From Oscillospiraceae bacterium (GTDB taxonomy: Bacteria > Bacillota > Clostridia > Oscillospirales > Oscillospiraceae), in contig JAFPWF010000022.1 of NCBI GenBank assembly GCA_017395085.1, positions 1 to 55,174 on the forward strand: 55,174 nt of DNA, given 5' to 3'. The notes beneath the pieces were generated by a model that did no database searches, was not told the origin of the DNA, and saw only the letters and a program-made list of their open reading frames with translations. A program made the position numbers and the translations under genes. The first letter of the stretch is position 1, and every line of letters starts with the position of its first letter. This document shows, piece by piece, positions 7,881-15,676 of the stretch.

Positions 7881-8519
7881 TTACAGGCTGGAAATCCCGA
7901 AGCTGTTCACCAGCGCATCCAGCTTTACCCCGGCTTTACAGAGCGGGCATTCATCCGCCCGGACATACATAAAGTCTCCTAACACATCCGCCGTAAAGAT
8001 CGAAGTGATCGGCAGGCCGCCGCACCGCGTCCCCGCGGAGAAAACCGCGCAGATCCCCTCCGGAATCCCGCCGTAATACTTTACCGCATGAATCGCATCC
8101 AGGAGCATCGCTCCGGTTGCAACTGTTGCTGCCAAAATCAGGACATGCCTGTTGCGAATCAGATGCGCGGTATTTCCGCGGAAAATCGTCTGATTACCGC
8201 TGGCAATCTCCGGCGTGACAACATAGATGGTTTTGTGCTCGTTGGTAATGGTGATGCCTGCCTGGGTCAGTTCCTCTGCAATGCAGGTACCAAGCACTTC
8301 AGTCCCTTCCAGGCAGAGGACCGTATCGACCGGCTTTGACTTGTCGTACTTCTGCACCAGTTCTTTTGCCGCCGCATGCGCCTCGGCAAGACGGTGTTTG
8401 GTATAGGTCATGTCAACGTAATAGTTCACATGGCAGTTGTTCGTAGCGAAATGCCCTTTGGCAATGCGGAGAGGGATACTGCTGTGTTCATGCTGCAGAT
8501 GTGATGTTGAAACGGCCAT
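7881..8519 (-). CDS. Phosphoribosyltransferase-like protein (orotate PRT-type fold)
   Basis: 212 residues. The fold order is that of type I phosphoribosyltransferases: VDTVLCLEGTEVLGTCIAEELTQAG, then a HVLILAATVATGAMLLDAI strand-loop at the PRPP site, and KYYGG-IPEGICAVFSAG. The acidic pair that normally opens the PRPP loop (DD-xx-TG) is AA here, so catalysis is doubtful and it may be a binding or regulatory protein. A Cys pair (DECPLC) lies near the C-terminus. The ATG at 8519 is chosen because AGGAG ends ten bases upstream; a GTG at 8525 would be only four bases away. First gene of a four-gene minus-strand run. Confidence 0.75.
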   Translation of the reverse strand: MAVSTSHLQHEHSSIPLRIAKGHFATNNCHVNYYVDMTYTKHRLAEAHAAAKELVQKYDKSKPVDTVLCLEGTEVLGTCIAEELTQAGITITNEHKTIYVVTPEIASGNQTIFRGNTAHLIRNRHVLILAATVATGAMLLDAIHAVKYYGGIPEGICAVFSAGTRCGGLPITSIFTADVLGDFMYVRADECPLCKAGVKLDALVNSFGISSL

Positions 8520-8704
8520 TTGCACAAGCTCCTTTCTGATGATCCGATAACCCGTTTTGCAGGTGTTTTCCCGGTATTTCCCGGGTGTTCCCGCTCTCTG
8601 TTTTATTATAACATAGGACTTGAAGCTTCGTCGAGTCCCTTTTTATATTTGTTATATTCTGAAAAAAATCAACTGTTCAGAATCCCGGAACTTCCAGGTC
8701 TTTT

Positions 8705-9580
8705 TTACAGATTTCCGGGGAATACATATTTCAGCCGCTCACGGGCAACGCGGAGCAGATGCATCACCACCGCGCGCTCCGTCGGTTTTTTCTCCTGTAC
8801 TCTATAGCGCGGGAAGAACCTGGTGATGTGCAGGGGAATTTCTTCTCCGTGCGGAAGAGCAGCGATCCACTGCGTCATTTCACGGATTTCTTCCTCCGAG
8901 TCATTCATGCCTGGAACAATCAAACTGGTCAGTTCAACGTGGCAAAGCTCGCATGCTTTCCTGATAAAGCGCTTAACCGCTTCCAGGTCTCCTCCGAGCG
9001 TGTTCCTGTATACGTCTTCCCGAAAACTTTTCAGGTCGATGTTCAGCGCATTCACATACGGGAGAACCGCATCTGCCGTTTTTTCACAGACACACCCGTT
9101 GGTAACCAGCACCACGTTCAAATTCTTTCCCCGAAGAAGCTTTGCCGTATCCAACACGTACTCATAGGAAATCATCGGTTCGTTGTACGTAAAGGCAACT
9201 CCGATATTACCCTTTTCCCGGAGCTGTTCCGCTGCATTTGCCAACTCTTCCGGTGAAATATGATTGCGCCCCCGGATCTTCCCGCCTGACTGATATTCCC
9301 TGCCGTCAGACATGGAGATCTCCCAGTTCTGGCAAAACGGGCAGTTCAAATTGCAGCCGTAGCTTCCATACGACAGGATCCTGCTGCCCGGGTGAAATCT
9401 GGCAAGGGGTTTCTTCTCAATCGGATCCAGCGCAAGCGATGTGGCGATCCCGTAATTCAAAGAAACCACCTTGCCGTCCCTCACTCCGCGGGCACGGCAT
9501 TTTCCGGCCCTTCCCTCCGAAATCCGGCAGTGATGAGGGCACACATCGCATATCAACTGATCCATTCCGCGTTCAGACAT
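8705..9580 (-). CDS. AmmeMemoRadiSam system radical SAM enzyme
   Basis: 291 residues. C76-x3-C80-x2-C83 (GCNLNCPFCQNW) binds the radical SAM [4Fe-4S] cluster. Four Cys precede it (11, 14, 18, 28; CDVCPHHCRISEG-x-x-GKC), which is the usual signature of this family and suggests a second metal site. The family occurs beside Memo-like (B) and AMMECR1-like (A) proteins; the reaction is unknown. I set the start at 9580: the ATG overlaps the stop of the upstream fused gene (ATGTCTGA, 8 bp), and the protein then begins right before the Cys cluster. An upstream in-frame start would lie far inside the other gene. Confidence 0.92.
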   Translation of the reverse strand: MSERGMDQLICDVCPHHCRISEGRAGKCRARGVRDGKVVSLNYGIATSLALDPIEKKPLARFHPGSRILSYGSYGCNLNCPFCQNWEISMSDGREYQSGGKIRGRNHISPEELANAAEQLREKGNIGVAFTYNEPMISYEYVLDTAKLLRGKNLNVVLVTNGCVCEKTADAVLPYVNALNIDLKSFREDVYRNTLGGDLEAVKRFIRKACELCHVELTSLIVPGMNDSEEEIREMTQWIAALPHGEEIPLHITRFFPRYRVQEKKPTERAVVMHLLRVARERLKYVFPGNL

Positions 9581-10961
9581 GACGGACAACCTCAAAACGT
9601 TCCATCTCGAACACCTTCTCCCGTTTCGACAGTCCGGCTTTCTGCAGCGCAATGGCGACCTGCTCGTCAACGGAGTCAATTCCGTCCAGATTTGGCAGCA
9701 GAAGTCCCCTCCGGAATCCCTTACTAACGATGACCCCGTAACGCTTCACATCCAGTTTCCCTTTTGATGTGATCTTTTCCGGTTCACCGAGGATGTCCAC
9801 GCTGATTTCAAGCGCATCCAACTCATCCGGCCGGACCGGGCTGAAGCGCGGATCTTTCGTTGCAGCTGAAATTCCGTTTTCCACAATCTCTTCCGCTATG
9901 TTTTCCCTAGTCGCCTGAATGGTACCGATGCAGCCACGGAGTCTCCCGTCCTTGTGAAGCGAGACAAAGACACCCGCACGATCCTTCAGCATCTCATCGG
10001 GAAGATCAGGCGGGAGAGACACTCTTTTTCTTTCCATGACCCAGGAGTCGACCGATGCACGTGCAAGTCTGACATAAGCGTCTTCCTTTCGGCGCTTTTC
10101 TGCCAGTTTTTCCTTCTGGCGTTCCCTCCAGGTTTCCAGGCTGAAGCGTGTGCTGCATGTTCCTGTTACCCGGTAGGTGCAGATCCCGTATCCGACGCCG
10201 AAAGTCCCTTCGTGGCTCAGTTTACGGGTTTCCAGCTTCAGGCCGTCCAGCGCACCCGCCATGATGCAGAAACTCCGGTGACCGCATTCCGCAGCTTTGT
10301 CACAGAAATGTTCGTCAAAATCAAACAGCTCATCGAAAGCCGCCCGTCCCATCACATCCATGATACGCTCATCATACTCCGGTCCTTCTTTCGACAGGCC
10401 GTATGGGCCGTCCTCCCGAAGCGTGTGGGAGAGGTCTCCGCTGCCGATGATCACAACTCTCCTGTTCAGGGAATCTGCCGTCTGCTGAATCATCTGCCCG
10501 AGACGGTAGTGCTCCGTCAGCGGCAAACCTGACAGGCCGATTCTCACGAGGAGATAGTTTCGGTAAAAATGGTTTACATAATACAACGGGACCATCGTTC
10601 CGTGATCCAGTTTGGGATTTCTTTCCCCAAAGTTGCCGGCGGGAAAGCCTGCATTGGCCGCCGCAGCCGCCAGCGCCTCCACAAATGCGCTGTCGTAATC
10701 TGCCCGGATCTTCACGTCCCGTGCCCGGAACTGCCTCATATCGCCTTCTGCACTTTCTCCCGGGGAAATATGGAAATAATCCGCATATCCCACCGCATGC
10801 GGAGAAACGAGAACAATGGTCTCCGGAGCAAGCTCTCCGACCAGTGCAGCGGCTTCCCTGTATGCTTTGTCTGTCGCGGCAATCTTCTTTTCTTCCCCTC
10901 TGCCAACCTCTGGCAGGATAATCGGCGGATGCGGGACCATAATCGCTCCAACGATCGGCAT
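9573..10961 (-). CDS. AmmeMemoRadiSam system protein B-A fusion (Memo + AMMECR1)
   Basis: 462 residues containing two proteins of one system. Residues 1 to about 265 are a Memo-like/class III dioxygenase-fold domain (PHPPIILPEVGRG, SPHAVGYADYF, GSGDLSHTL). A charged helical linker (WRERQKEKLAEKRRKED) leads to an AMMECR1 domain (SLHKDGRLRGCIGT, then TKDPRFSPVRPDELD-x-LEISVDIL). Human MEMO1 and AMMECR1 are homologues. In bacteria the job of the trio is not known. The ATG at 10961 is chosen for AAGGAGG eight bases upstream. The stop overlaps the radical SAM start by 8 bp, so the whole system is two coupled genes. Confidence 0.92.
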   Translation of the reverse strand: MPIVGAIMVPHPPIILPEVGRGEEKKIAATDKAYREAAALVGELAPETIVLVSPHAVGYADYFHISPGESAEGDMRQFRARDVKIRADYDSAFVEALAAAAANAGFPAGNFGERNPKLDHGTMVPLYYVNHFYRNYLLVRIGLSGLPLTEHYRLGQMIQQTADSLNRRVVIIGSGDLSHTLREDGPYGLSKEGPEYDERIMDVMGRAAFDELFDFDEHFCDKAAECGHRSFCIMAGALDGLKLETRKLSHEGTFGVGYGICTYRVTGTCSTRFSLETWRERQKEKLAEKRRKEDAYVRLARASVDSWVMERKRVSLPPDLPDEMLKDRAGVFVSLHKDGRLRGCIGTIQATRENIAEEIVENGISAATKDPRFSPVRPDELDALEISVDILGEPEKITSKGKLDVKRYGVIVSKGFRRGLLLPNLDGIDSVDEQVAIALQKAGLSKREKVFEMERFEVVRHV

Positions 10962-11110
10962 GGAGGTCTCCTCCTTCACATTGCGTATTTCTTTTTATCC
11001 ATACTGTGTATTTTAGCATAGATCAGCCTGATAATCTACAGCAGGCACCCGCAGTTTCCGCTTTTCCTATTACCTTTCCGGCTTCCGGATGAATTCATTT
11101 CAGTTGATGC

Positions 11111-11139
11111 TTGCCAAATGATAGCGAATCGGTTAGAAT
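11111..11139 (+). promoter_or_regulatory. Promoter of the PQ-loop-like gene
   Basis: TTGCCA (11111-11116), 17 bp, TAGAAT (11134-11139). It lies 40 bp before the ATG at 11180, with GGAGG at 11168-11172 in between. Confidence 0.65.
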
Positions 11140-11179
11140 GGGCGGACATGATACCGGATGATTTAGATGGAGGCACAAA

Positions 11180-11470
11180 ATGGACATTGTTCAGCTTTGC
11201 GAAATCGGAATGCTGGTAGCCTTTGGCTTTTCCTGGCCGTTCAACATCATCAAGTCCTGGCGTTCCAGGACAGCAAAAGGGAAAAGCGTTGTTTTTGAGT
11301 TTATCGTAGTATTCGGATATCTGATCGGCCTGTGCGGGAAAATCGTCAGTTATCGGAGAACCGGCGTATGGGCGTATTCCGTCTGGTTTTATCTTGCGGA
11401 TATTGCCATGGTCATGGCAGACATTGTGCTCTATTTCCGAAATTCCGCACTGGACAGAAAGGCTTCCTGA
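11180..11470 (+). CDS. Small three-helix membrane protein, PQ-loop/SemiSWEET-like
   Basis: 96 residues with three hydrophobic segments (about 5-22, 40-55 and 65-86). After the first comes GFSWPFNIIKSWRSRTAKGKS. A Pro at the end of a helix followed by a basic S-R-T-x-x-x-K-S loop resembles the PQ-loop repeat of SemiSWEET half-transporters, which move sugars as dimers. The transport role is inference. It has its own promoter, strong GGAGG site and terminator, so it is a single-gene unit between two minus-strand genes. Confidence 0.62.
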   Translation: MDIVQLCEIGMLVAFGFSWPFNIIKSWRSRTAKGKSVVFEFIVVFGYLIGLCGKIVSYRRTGVWAYSVWFYLADIAMVMADIVLYFRNSALDRKAS

Positions 11471-11493
11471 TCTCTATCAGATTATTCTCAAGC

Positions 11494-11523
11494 AAAAAAG
11501 CACGTCTTCCGACGTGCTTTTTT
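11494..11523. terminator. Bidirectional terminator between the PQ-loop-like gene and ppdK
   Basis: AAAAAAGCACGTC-TTCC-GACGTGCTTTTTT: a 7-bp GC stem flanked by A-run and T-run on the two sides, so it works in both directions between convergent genes. Confidence 0.93.
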
Positions 11524-11556
11524 GCTTTTTCGTTCAATTTCGCTGTGACAGAAGAA

Positions 11557-14535
11557 TTACTTTTTCTCCTGGTCAAAGGTTTTTTTCGCCTCGTCCCAGC
11601 CGGCCTTCAGGCTCTTGAATGCAACCGCGGCAAACTCCTTGAGGCTGTCTGTCTTCCCGGCTGCGATGGACTGGAACTTTTCGGAAACGTCCTTCAGGGC
11701 AACCTTGGCGGCCTCAACCTTCTCATTCAGTTCAGCCTTGTCAGCTGCTTCTTTCAGCGCAGCTCTTGCGGCCTCCATTTTTTCGTTCAGTTCAGCCTTT
11801 TCAGCAGCTTCCTTCAAAGCGGCTTTGGCCGTCTCGACTGCGGCGCTCAGTTCTTCCCTGACGGTTTCCTGTGCGCTCTTCAGCTCAGCAGCGTCTTCTT
11901 CCTCTTCCTTGATGGCAGCCTGGGCTGCGGCAAGGCGGGCGATGGGTACACGGAACGGGCTGCAGGAGACATAGTCCAGACCGACTCTGTGGAAGAATTC
12001 CACAGAGCTCGGATCGCCGCCGTGCTCACCGCAGACACCAAGGTGCAGTTCCGGACGAGTCTTGCGGCCAAGTTCAGCAGCCATCTTCACCAGCTTGCCG
12101 ACACCGATCTGGTCGACACGGGCGAAGGGATCGCTTTCATAGATCTTATTGTTGTAGTAAGCACCAAGAAACTTGGCAGCATCGTCACGGCTGAAGCCGA
12201 AGGTCATCTGGGTCAGATCGTTGGTGCCGAAGGAGAAGAACTCGGCTTCTTTGGCAACCTCGTCCGCAGTCAGCGCAGCTCTGGGAACTTCGATCATCGT
12301 ACCAACCAGATACTTCAGCTCCTGTCCGGACTTGGCAATCAGGTCGTCCGCTACACGCACGACGACATCCTTGACATACTTGAGTTCCTTCGCTTCGCCA
12401 ACCAGAGGAATCATGATCTCCGGAACGAGATTCCAGTCGGGATGACGGGCAGAAACGGCCAGTGCCGCCTTAATTACGGCAGCGGTCTGCATCTGGGCAA
12501 TTTCAGGATAGGTAACCGCCAGGCGGCAGCCGCGGTGCCCCATCATGGGGTTGAACTCATGCAGGCCACTGATGACCTGCTTGATCTGTTCGACCGTCTT
12601 GCCTTCCACCTCGGCCAGGGCGGCGATGTCTTCTTCCTCGGTGGGAACGAACTCATGCAGCGGGGGATCCAGGAAACGAATGGTGACCGGATAGCCTTCC
12701 ATGGCCTCATAAAGGCCTTCAAAGTCCTGCTGCTGCATCGGCTCAAGCTTTTTCAGGGCGGCCTTGCGCTCTTCCTTTGTATCTGCGCAAATCATCTCGC
12801 GGAAGGGTCCGATGCGGTCGGCATTAAAGAACATGTGCTCGGTACGGGTCAGGCCGATGCCCTGTGCGCCCAGTTCACGCGCCTTGGCTGCGTCAAACGG
12901 GGTGTCGGCATTGGTACGAACCTGAAGGCGGCGATAACGGTCGGCCCATTCCATAATGCGGCCGAATTCGCCGGCGATGCTGGCGTCCACCGTCGGAATG
13001 ATGCCGTCATAAATATTGCCGGTAGAGCCGTCGATGGAGATCCAGTCACCCTCGTGATAGGTCTTGCCAGCCAGGGCGAACTGCTTGTTCTCCTCATCCA
13101 TCTGGATGGCGCCGCAGCCGGACACGCAGCAGCGGCCCATACCACGGGCAACAACCGCTGCATGGCTGGTCATGCCGCCGCGCACAGTCAGAATACCCTG
13201 GGCTGCCTTCATGCCTTCAATATCCTCAGGGCTGGTCTCCAGACGGACCAGAACGACTTTTTCCTTGCGCTCATTCCAGGCTTTGGCGTCCTCAGCAGTG
13301 AAGACGACCTTGCCGCAGGCGGCGCCGGGAGATGCGCCGAGGCCTTTGCCGATCGGGGTTGCGGCCTTCAGCTTGTCGGCGTCGAACTGCGGGTGAAGCA
13401 GGGTGTCGAGGGTACGCGGCTCGATCATGGCAACGGCACGTTTCTCATCGATCATGCCTTCATCTACGAGGTCGCAGGCAATCTTCAGCGCTGCCTGTGC
13501 GGTACGCTTGCCGCTGCGGCACTGCAGCATGTAGAGCTTGCCGTTTTCCACGGTGAACTCCATATCCTGCATGTCGCGGTAGTGTTCTTCGAGAAGATCG
13601 CAGACCTTCACGAACTGCTCGAAAGCTTCGGGAAACTTGTTGGCCATTTCAGAGATGGGCATCGGGGTACGGACGCCGGCAACGACATCTTCACCCTGCG
13701 CGTTGGTCAGGAATTCGCCGAACAGCTTCTTCTCGCCGGTAGCAGGGTTACGGGTAAACGCAACACCGGTACCGGAGTTCTCGTTCAGGTTGCCGAAGAC
13801 CATCGGCATCACGTTGACAGCGGTACCCCAGGAGTAAGGGATGTCATTGTCGCGGCGGTAGACATTGGCGCGCGGGTTGTCCCAGGAACGGAACACCGCA
13901 CGGATGGCTTCATACAGCTGCACCTTCGGGTCAGACGGGAAGTCGCTGCCGATCTGCTTCTTGTATTCTGCCTTGAACTGCTCGGCAAGTGCCTTCAGAT
14001 CTGCGGCCGTCAGTTCGACATCATAGGTAACGCCTTTCTCTGCCTTCATGGCATCGATCAGCTGTTCAAAGTACTTCTTGCCGACTTCCATGACGACGTC
14101 GGAAAACATCTGGATGAAACGGCGGTAGGAGTCATAGACAAAACGCTCAAACTTCGGATCGGGATTGCCCTTGATCATGGCGGCAACCACTTCGTCATTC
14201 AGCCCGAGATTCAGGATGGTATCCATCATGCCAGGCATGGAAGCACGAGCGCCGGAGCGCACGGAAACCAGCAGCGGATTCTCCAGATCACCGAACTTCT
14301 TTCCGTTGATCTTCTCCATCTCTTCCACGTTTTTCATGATCTCGGCCATAATCTCATCATTGATCTTGCGGCCGTCAGCATAATACTGGGTGCATGCTTC
14401 GGTGGTAATGGTAAAGCCCTGGGGAACAGGAAGGCCGATGTTGCTCATTTCGGCAAGGTTGGCACCTTTTCCGCCGAGGAGCTCACGCATGGTTGCATTG
14501 CCTTCTGAGAACAGATAGACATACTTTTTGCTCAT
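11557..14535 (-). CDS. ppdK: Pyruvate, phosphate dikinase with an added C-terminal helical tail
   Basis: Interconverts pyruvate + ATP + Pi and PEP + AMP + PPi, a central step in PPi-linked clostridial glycolysis. Residues 1-875 are a complete PPDK: GGKGANLAEM near the N-terminus, the phosphohistidine loop GILTVRGGMTSHAAVVARGMGRCCVSG (His carrier), and the C-terminal PEP barrel with GVCGEHGGDPSSVEF and the SCSPFRVPIARLAAAQ end. Residues 876-992 are extra: acidic, Ala/Lys/Glu-rich and helical, built partly from 20-residue repeats (MEAARAALKEAADKAELNEK and neighbours), probably an amphipathic or coiled-coil tail. The tail is in frame without a break. The start ATG at 14535 follows GAAAGGAATC. 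Confidence 0.96.
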   Translation of the reverse strand: MSKKYVYLFSEGNATMRELLGGKGANLAEMSNIGLPVPQGFTITTEACTQYYADGRKINDEIMAEIMKNVEEMEKINGKKFGDLENPLLVSVRSGARASMPGMMDTILNLGLNDEVVAAMIKGNPDPKFERFVYDSYRRFIQMFSDVVMEVGKKYFEQLIDAMKAEKGVTYDVELTAADLKALAEQFKAEYKKQIGSDFPSDPKVQLYEAIRAVFRSWDNPRANVYRRDNDIPYSWGTAVNVMPMVFGNLNENSGTGVAFTRNPATGEKKLFGEFLTNAQGEDVVAGVRTPMPISEMANKFPEAFEQFVKVCDLLEEHYRDMQDMEFTVENGKLYMLQCRSGKRTAQAALKIACDLVDEGMIDEKRAVAMIEPRTLDTLLHPQFDADKLKAATPIGKGLGASPGAACGKVVFTAEDAKAWNERKEKVVLVRLETSPEDIEGMKAAQGILTVRGGMTSHAAVVARGMGRCCVSGCGAIQMDEENKQFALAGKTYHEGDWISIDGSTGNIYDGIIPTVDASIAGEFGRIMEWADRYRRLQVRTNADTPFDAAKARELGAQGIGLTRTEHMFFNADRIGPFREMICADTKEERKAALKKLEPMQQQDFEGLYEAMEGYPVTIRFLDPPLHEFVPTEEEDIAALAEVEGKTVEQIKQVISGLHEFNPMMGHRGCRLAVTYPEIAQMQTAAVIKAALAVSARHPDWNLVPEIMIPLVGEAKELKYVKDVVVRVADDLIAKSGQELKYLVGTMIEVPRAALTADEVAKEAEFFSFGTNDLTQMTFGFSRDDAAKFLGAYYNNKIYESDPFARVDQIGVGKLVKMAAELGRKTRPELHLGVCGEHGGDPSSVEFFHRVGLDYVSCSPFRVPIARLAAAQAAIKEEEEDAAELKSAQETVREELSAAVETAKAALKEAAEKAELNEKMEAARAALKEAADKAELNEKVEAAKVALKDVSEKFQSIAAGKTDSLKEFAAVAFKSLKAGWDEAKKTFDQEKK
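11674..11838 (-). repeat. 60-bp tandem repeats coding the PPDK tail
   Basis: Two full and one partial 60-bp unit (11838-11779, 11778-11719, 11718 to about 11674). They encode ETAKAALKEAAEKAELNEK, MEAARAALKEAADKAELNEK and VEAAKVALKDVSEKF. The DNA copies differ mainly at synonymous positions, so the duplication is not recent and the peptide pattern appears to have been kept. Confidence 0.8.
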
Positions 14536-14593
14536 TTCAAGATTCCTTTCCGAATAAAATAATTATCATTTTTCTTCTCTGAGACCATCGCTT

Positions 14594-14623
14594 AATTTAC
14601 CACAGATCCGCGCTGAGATTCAA
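14594..14623 (-). promoter_or_regulatory. Possible ppdK promoter
   Basis: Minus strand TTGAAT, 18 bp, TAAATT, about 60 bp before the ppdK ATG. It is a moderate match only, in an otherwise gene-free 98-bp gap. Confidence 0.38.
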
Positions 14624-14633
14624 TGCATTTTAC

Positions 14634-15503
14634 TCACAAATTGTTTGACTTCAACAAGTCGATTTCGTTGCTGATTCTTGCAAAATCACCAAGTTTAAGC
14701 TTTTCACCGCGGATATTTGTGTCAAGATTACAGAGTTTGAGAATTCTTTCACAGTCTTCTTTTTTTAAGTCAGGCATTGCCGATGTCAGCGCGTTCACCA
14801 GGGTCTTTCTCCGCTGGTTGAACGCTGCACGAATGATCCGGAACATCAGAGCCGGATCACTCACATTTGCGGGCGGATCTGTGCGGCGCGTCAGACGGAT
14901 TACCGCCGATGTAACCTTCGGCTGCGGCAGAAAGCAGTGCGGGGGTACGGTGAAGAGTAGTTCCGTCTCGCAGTACCACTGCATCAGCAGGCTGAATGCG
15001 CCGTAGTCTTTGCCTCCCGGATCCGCGCAGATGCGCTCGGCAACTTCCTTCTGAATCATGACACAGATCCGCTCAAAGCAGTCCGCCTGAACCAGCGCCG
15101 TCAATACGGGGGTCGTAATGTTATACGGAAGATTCGCGCATACCAGTTTCGTCTGCTGAGGCAAGTGTTCCTCTGTCAGGCGCCGGATGTCCTGCTTCAT
15201 GATATCGGAAAACAGGAGTTCAATGTTGGCGGCGCCAAACAGAGTTTCCGCCAGAAGCGGCTCCAGACTGTGGTCCAGTTCCACGGAGAGGACCTTTCCT
15301 GCCCGCTTCGCCAGTTCTGCCGTCAGGCAGCCGATTCCGGGGCCGATCTCGAGCACACCGCAGTCTGCGTCCGCATGAACGCTCTCGGCGATCCGTGCGG
15401 GAACGGAAGCATCAATCAGGAAGTTTTGCCCCATGGACTTGGAAAACCGGAATCCGTGGCGGTTGAGCAGAGCGCGGAATTCACCCGGGTCCGTGAAATT
15501 CAT
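14634..15503 (-). CDS. rsmA: 16S rRNA (adenine-N6,N6)-dimethyltransferase RsmA/KsgA
   Basis: Dimethylates two adjacent adenines in the 3' terminal helix of 16S rRNA late in small-subunit assembly. The 289-residue length is normal. Motifs: QNFLIDASVPARIAES at the start, the SAM loop EIGPGIGCLTAELAKRA and the catalytic NLPYNITTPVL (N-L-P-Y). Its ATG overlaps the stop of the 58-residue membrane protein by four bases (ATGA). It is the last gene of the ylxM-ffh operon here, an uncommon place for rsmA. Confidence 0.96.
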   Translation of the reverse strand: MNFTDPGEFRALLNRHGFRFSKSMGQNFLIDASVPARIAESVHADADCGVLEIGPGIGCLTAELAKRAGKVLSVELDHSLEPLLAETLFGAANIELLFSDIMKQDIRRLTEEHLPQQTKLVCANLPYNITTPVLTALVQADCFERICVMIQKEVAERICADPGGKDYGAFSLLMQWYCETELLFTVPPHCFLPQPKVTSAVIRLTRRTDPPANVSDPALMFRIIRAAFNQRRKTLVNALTSAMPDLKKEDCERILKLCNLDTNIRGEKLKLGDFARISNEIDLLKSNNL

Positions 15504-15676
15504 TTCGTTTTATAGTAGCGCAGCCAGTTTCCGGCAACCGCTACGAAGGCCAGAAAGGCCATGACAATTGTTTCTGGGGTGCTCAGGCTCATACGGGTGA
15601 CCAGCACAATTGCCGCCACGGCGACAATTGTCCAGAAAATGGCCATAATCAGTGCAAAGCGTCTGGTTCGTTTCAT
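15500..15676 (-). CDS. 58-residue two-helix membrane protein
   Basis: A small gene of 59 codons between trmD and rsmA. The product starts MKRTRRFALI and ends LRYYKTK, with two hydrophobic stretches (about 7-25 and 35-51) and basic ends, so a hairpin membrane protein with both termini inside is likely. Its start overlaps the trmD stop by four bases (ATGA), and its stop overlaps the rsmA start by four bases (ATGA). This double coupling is the main argument that it is real. GGAGAGGG precedes the ATG. No family recognised. Confidence 0.75.
   Translation of the reverse strand: MKRTRRFALIMAIFWTIVAVAAIVLVTRMSLSTPETIVMAFLAFVAVAGNWLRYYKTK

Noticed and set aside
11332-14508. A 1058-codon plus-strand open frame
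   Set aside because: It is the antisense mirror of ppdK, caused by GC-rich codon bias. It has no ribosome binding site, its start lies inside another gene, and its product is not protein-like.
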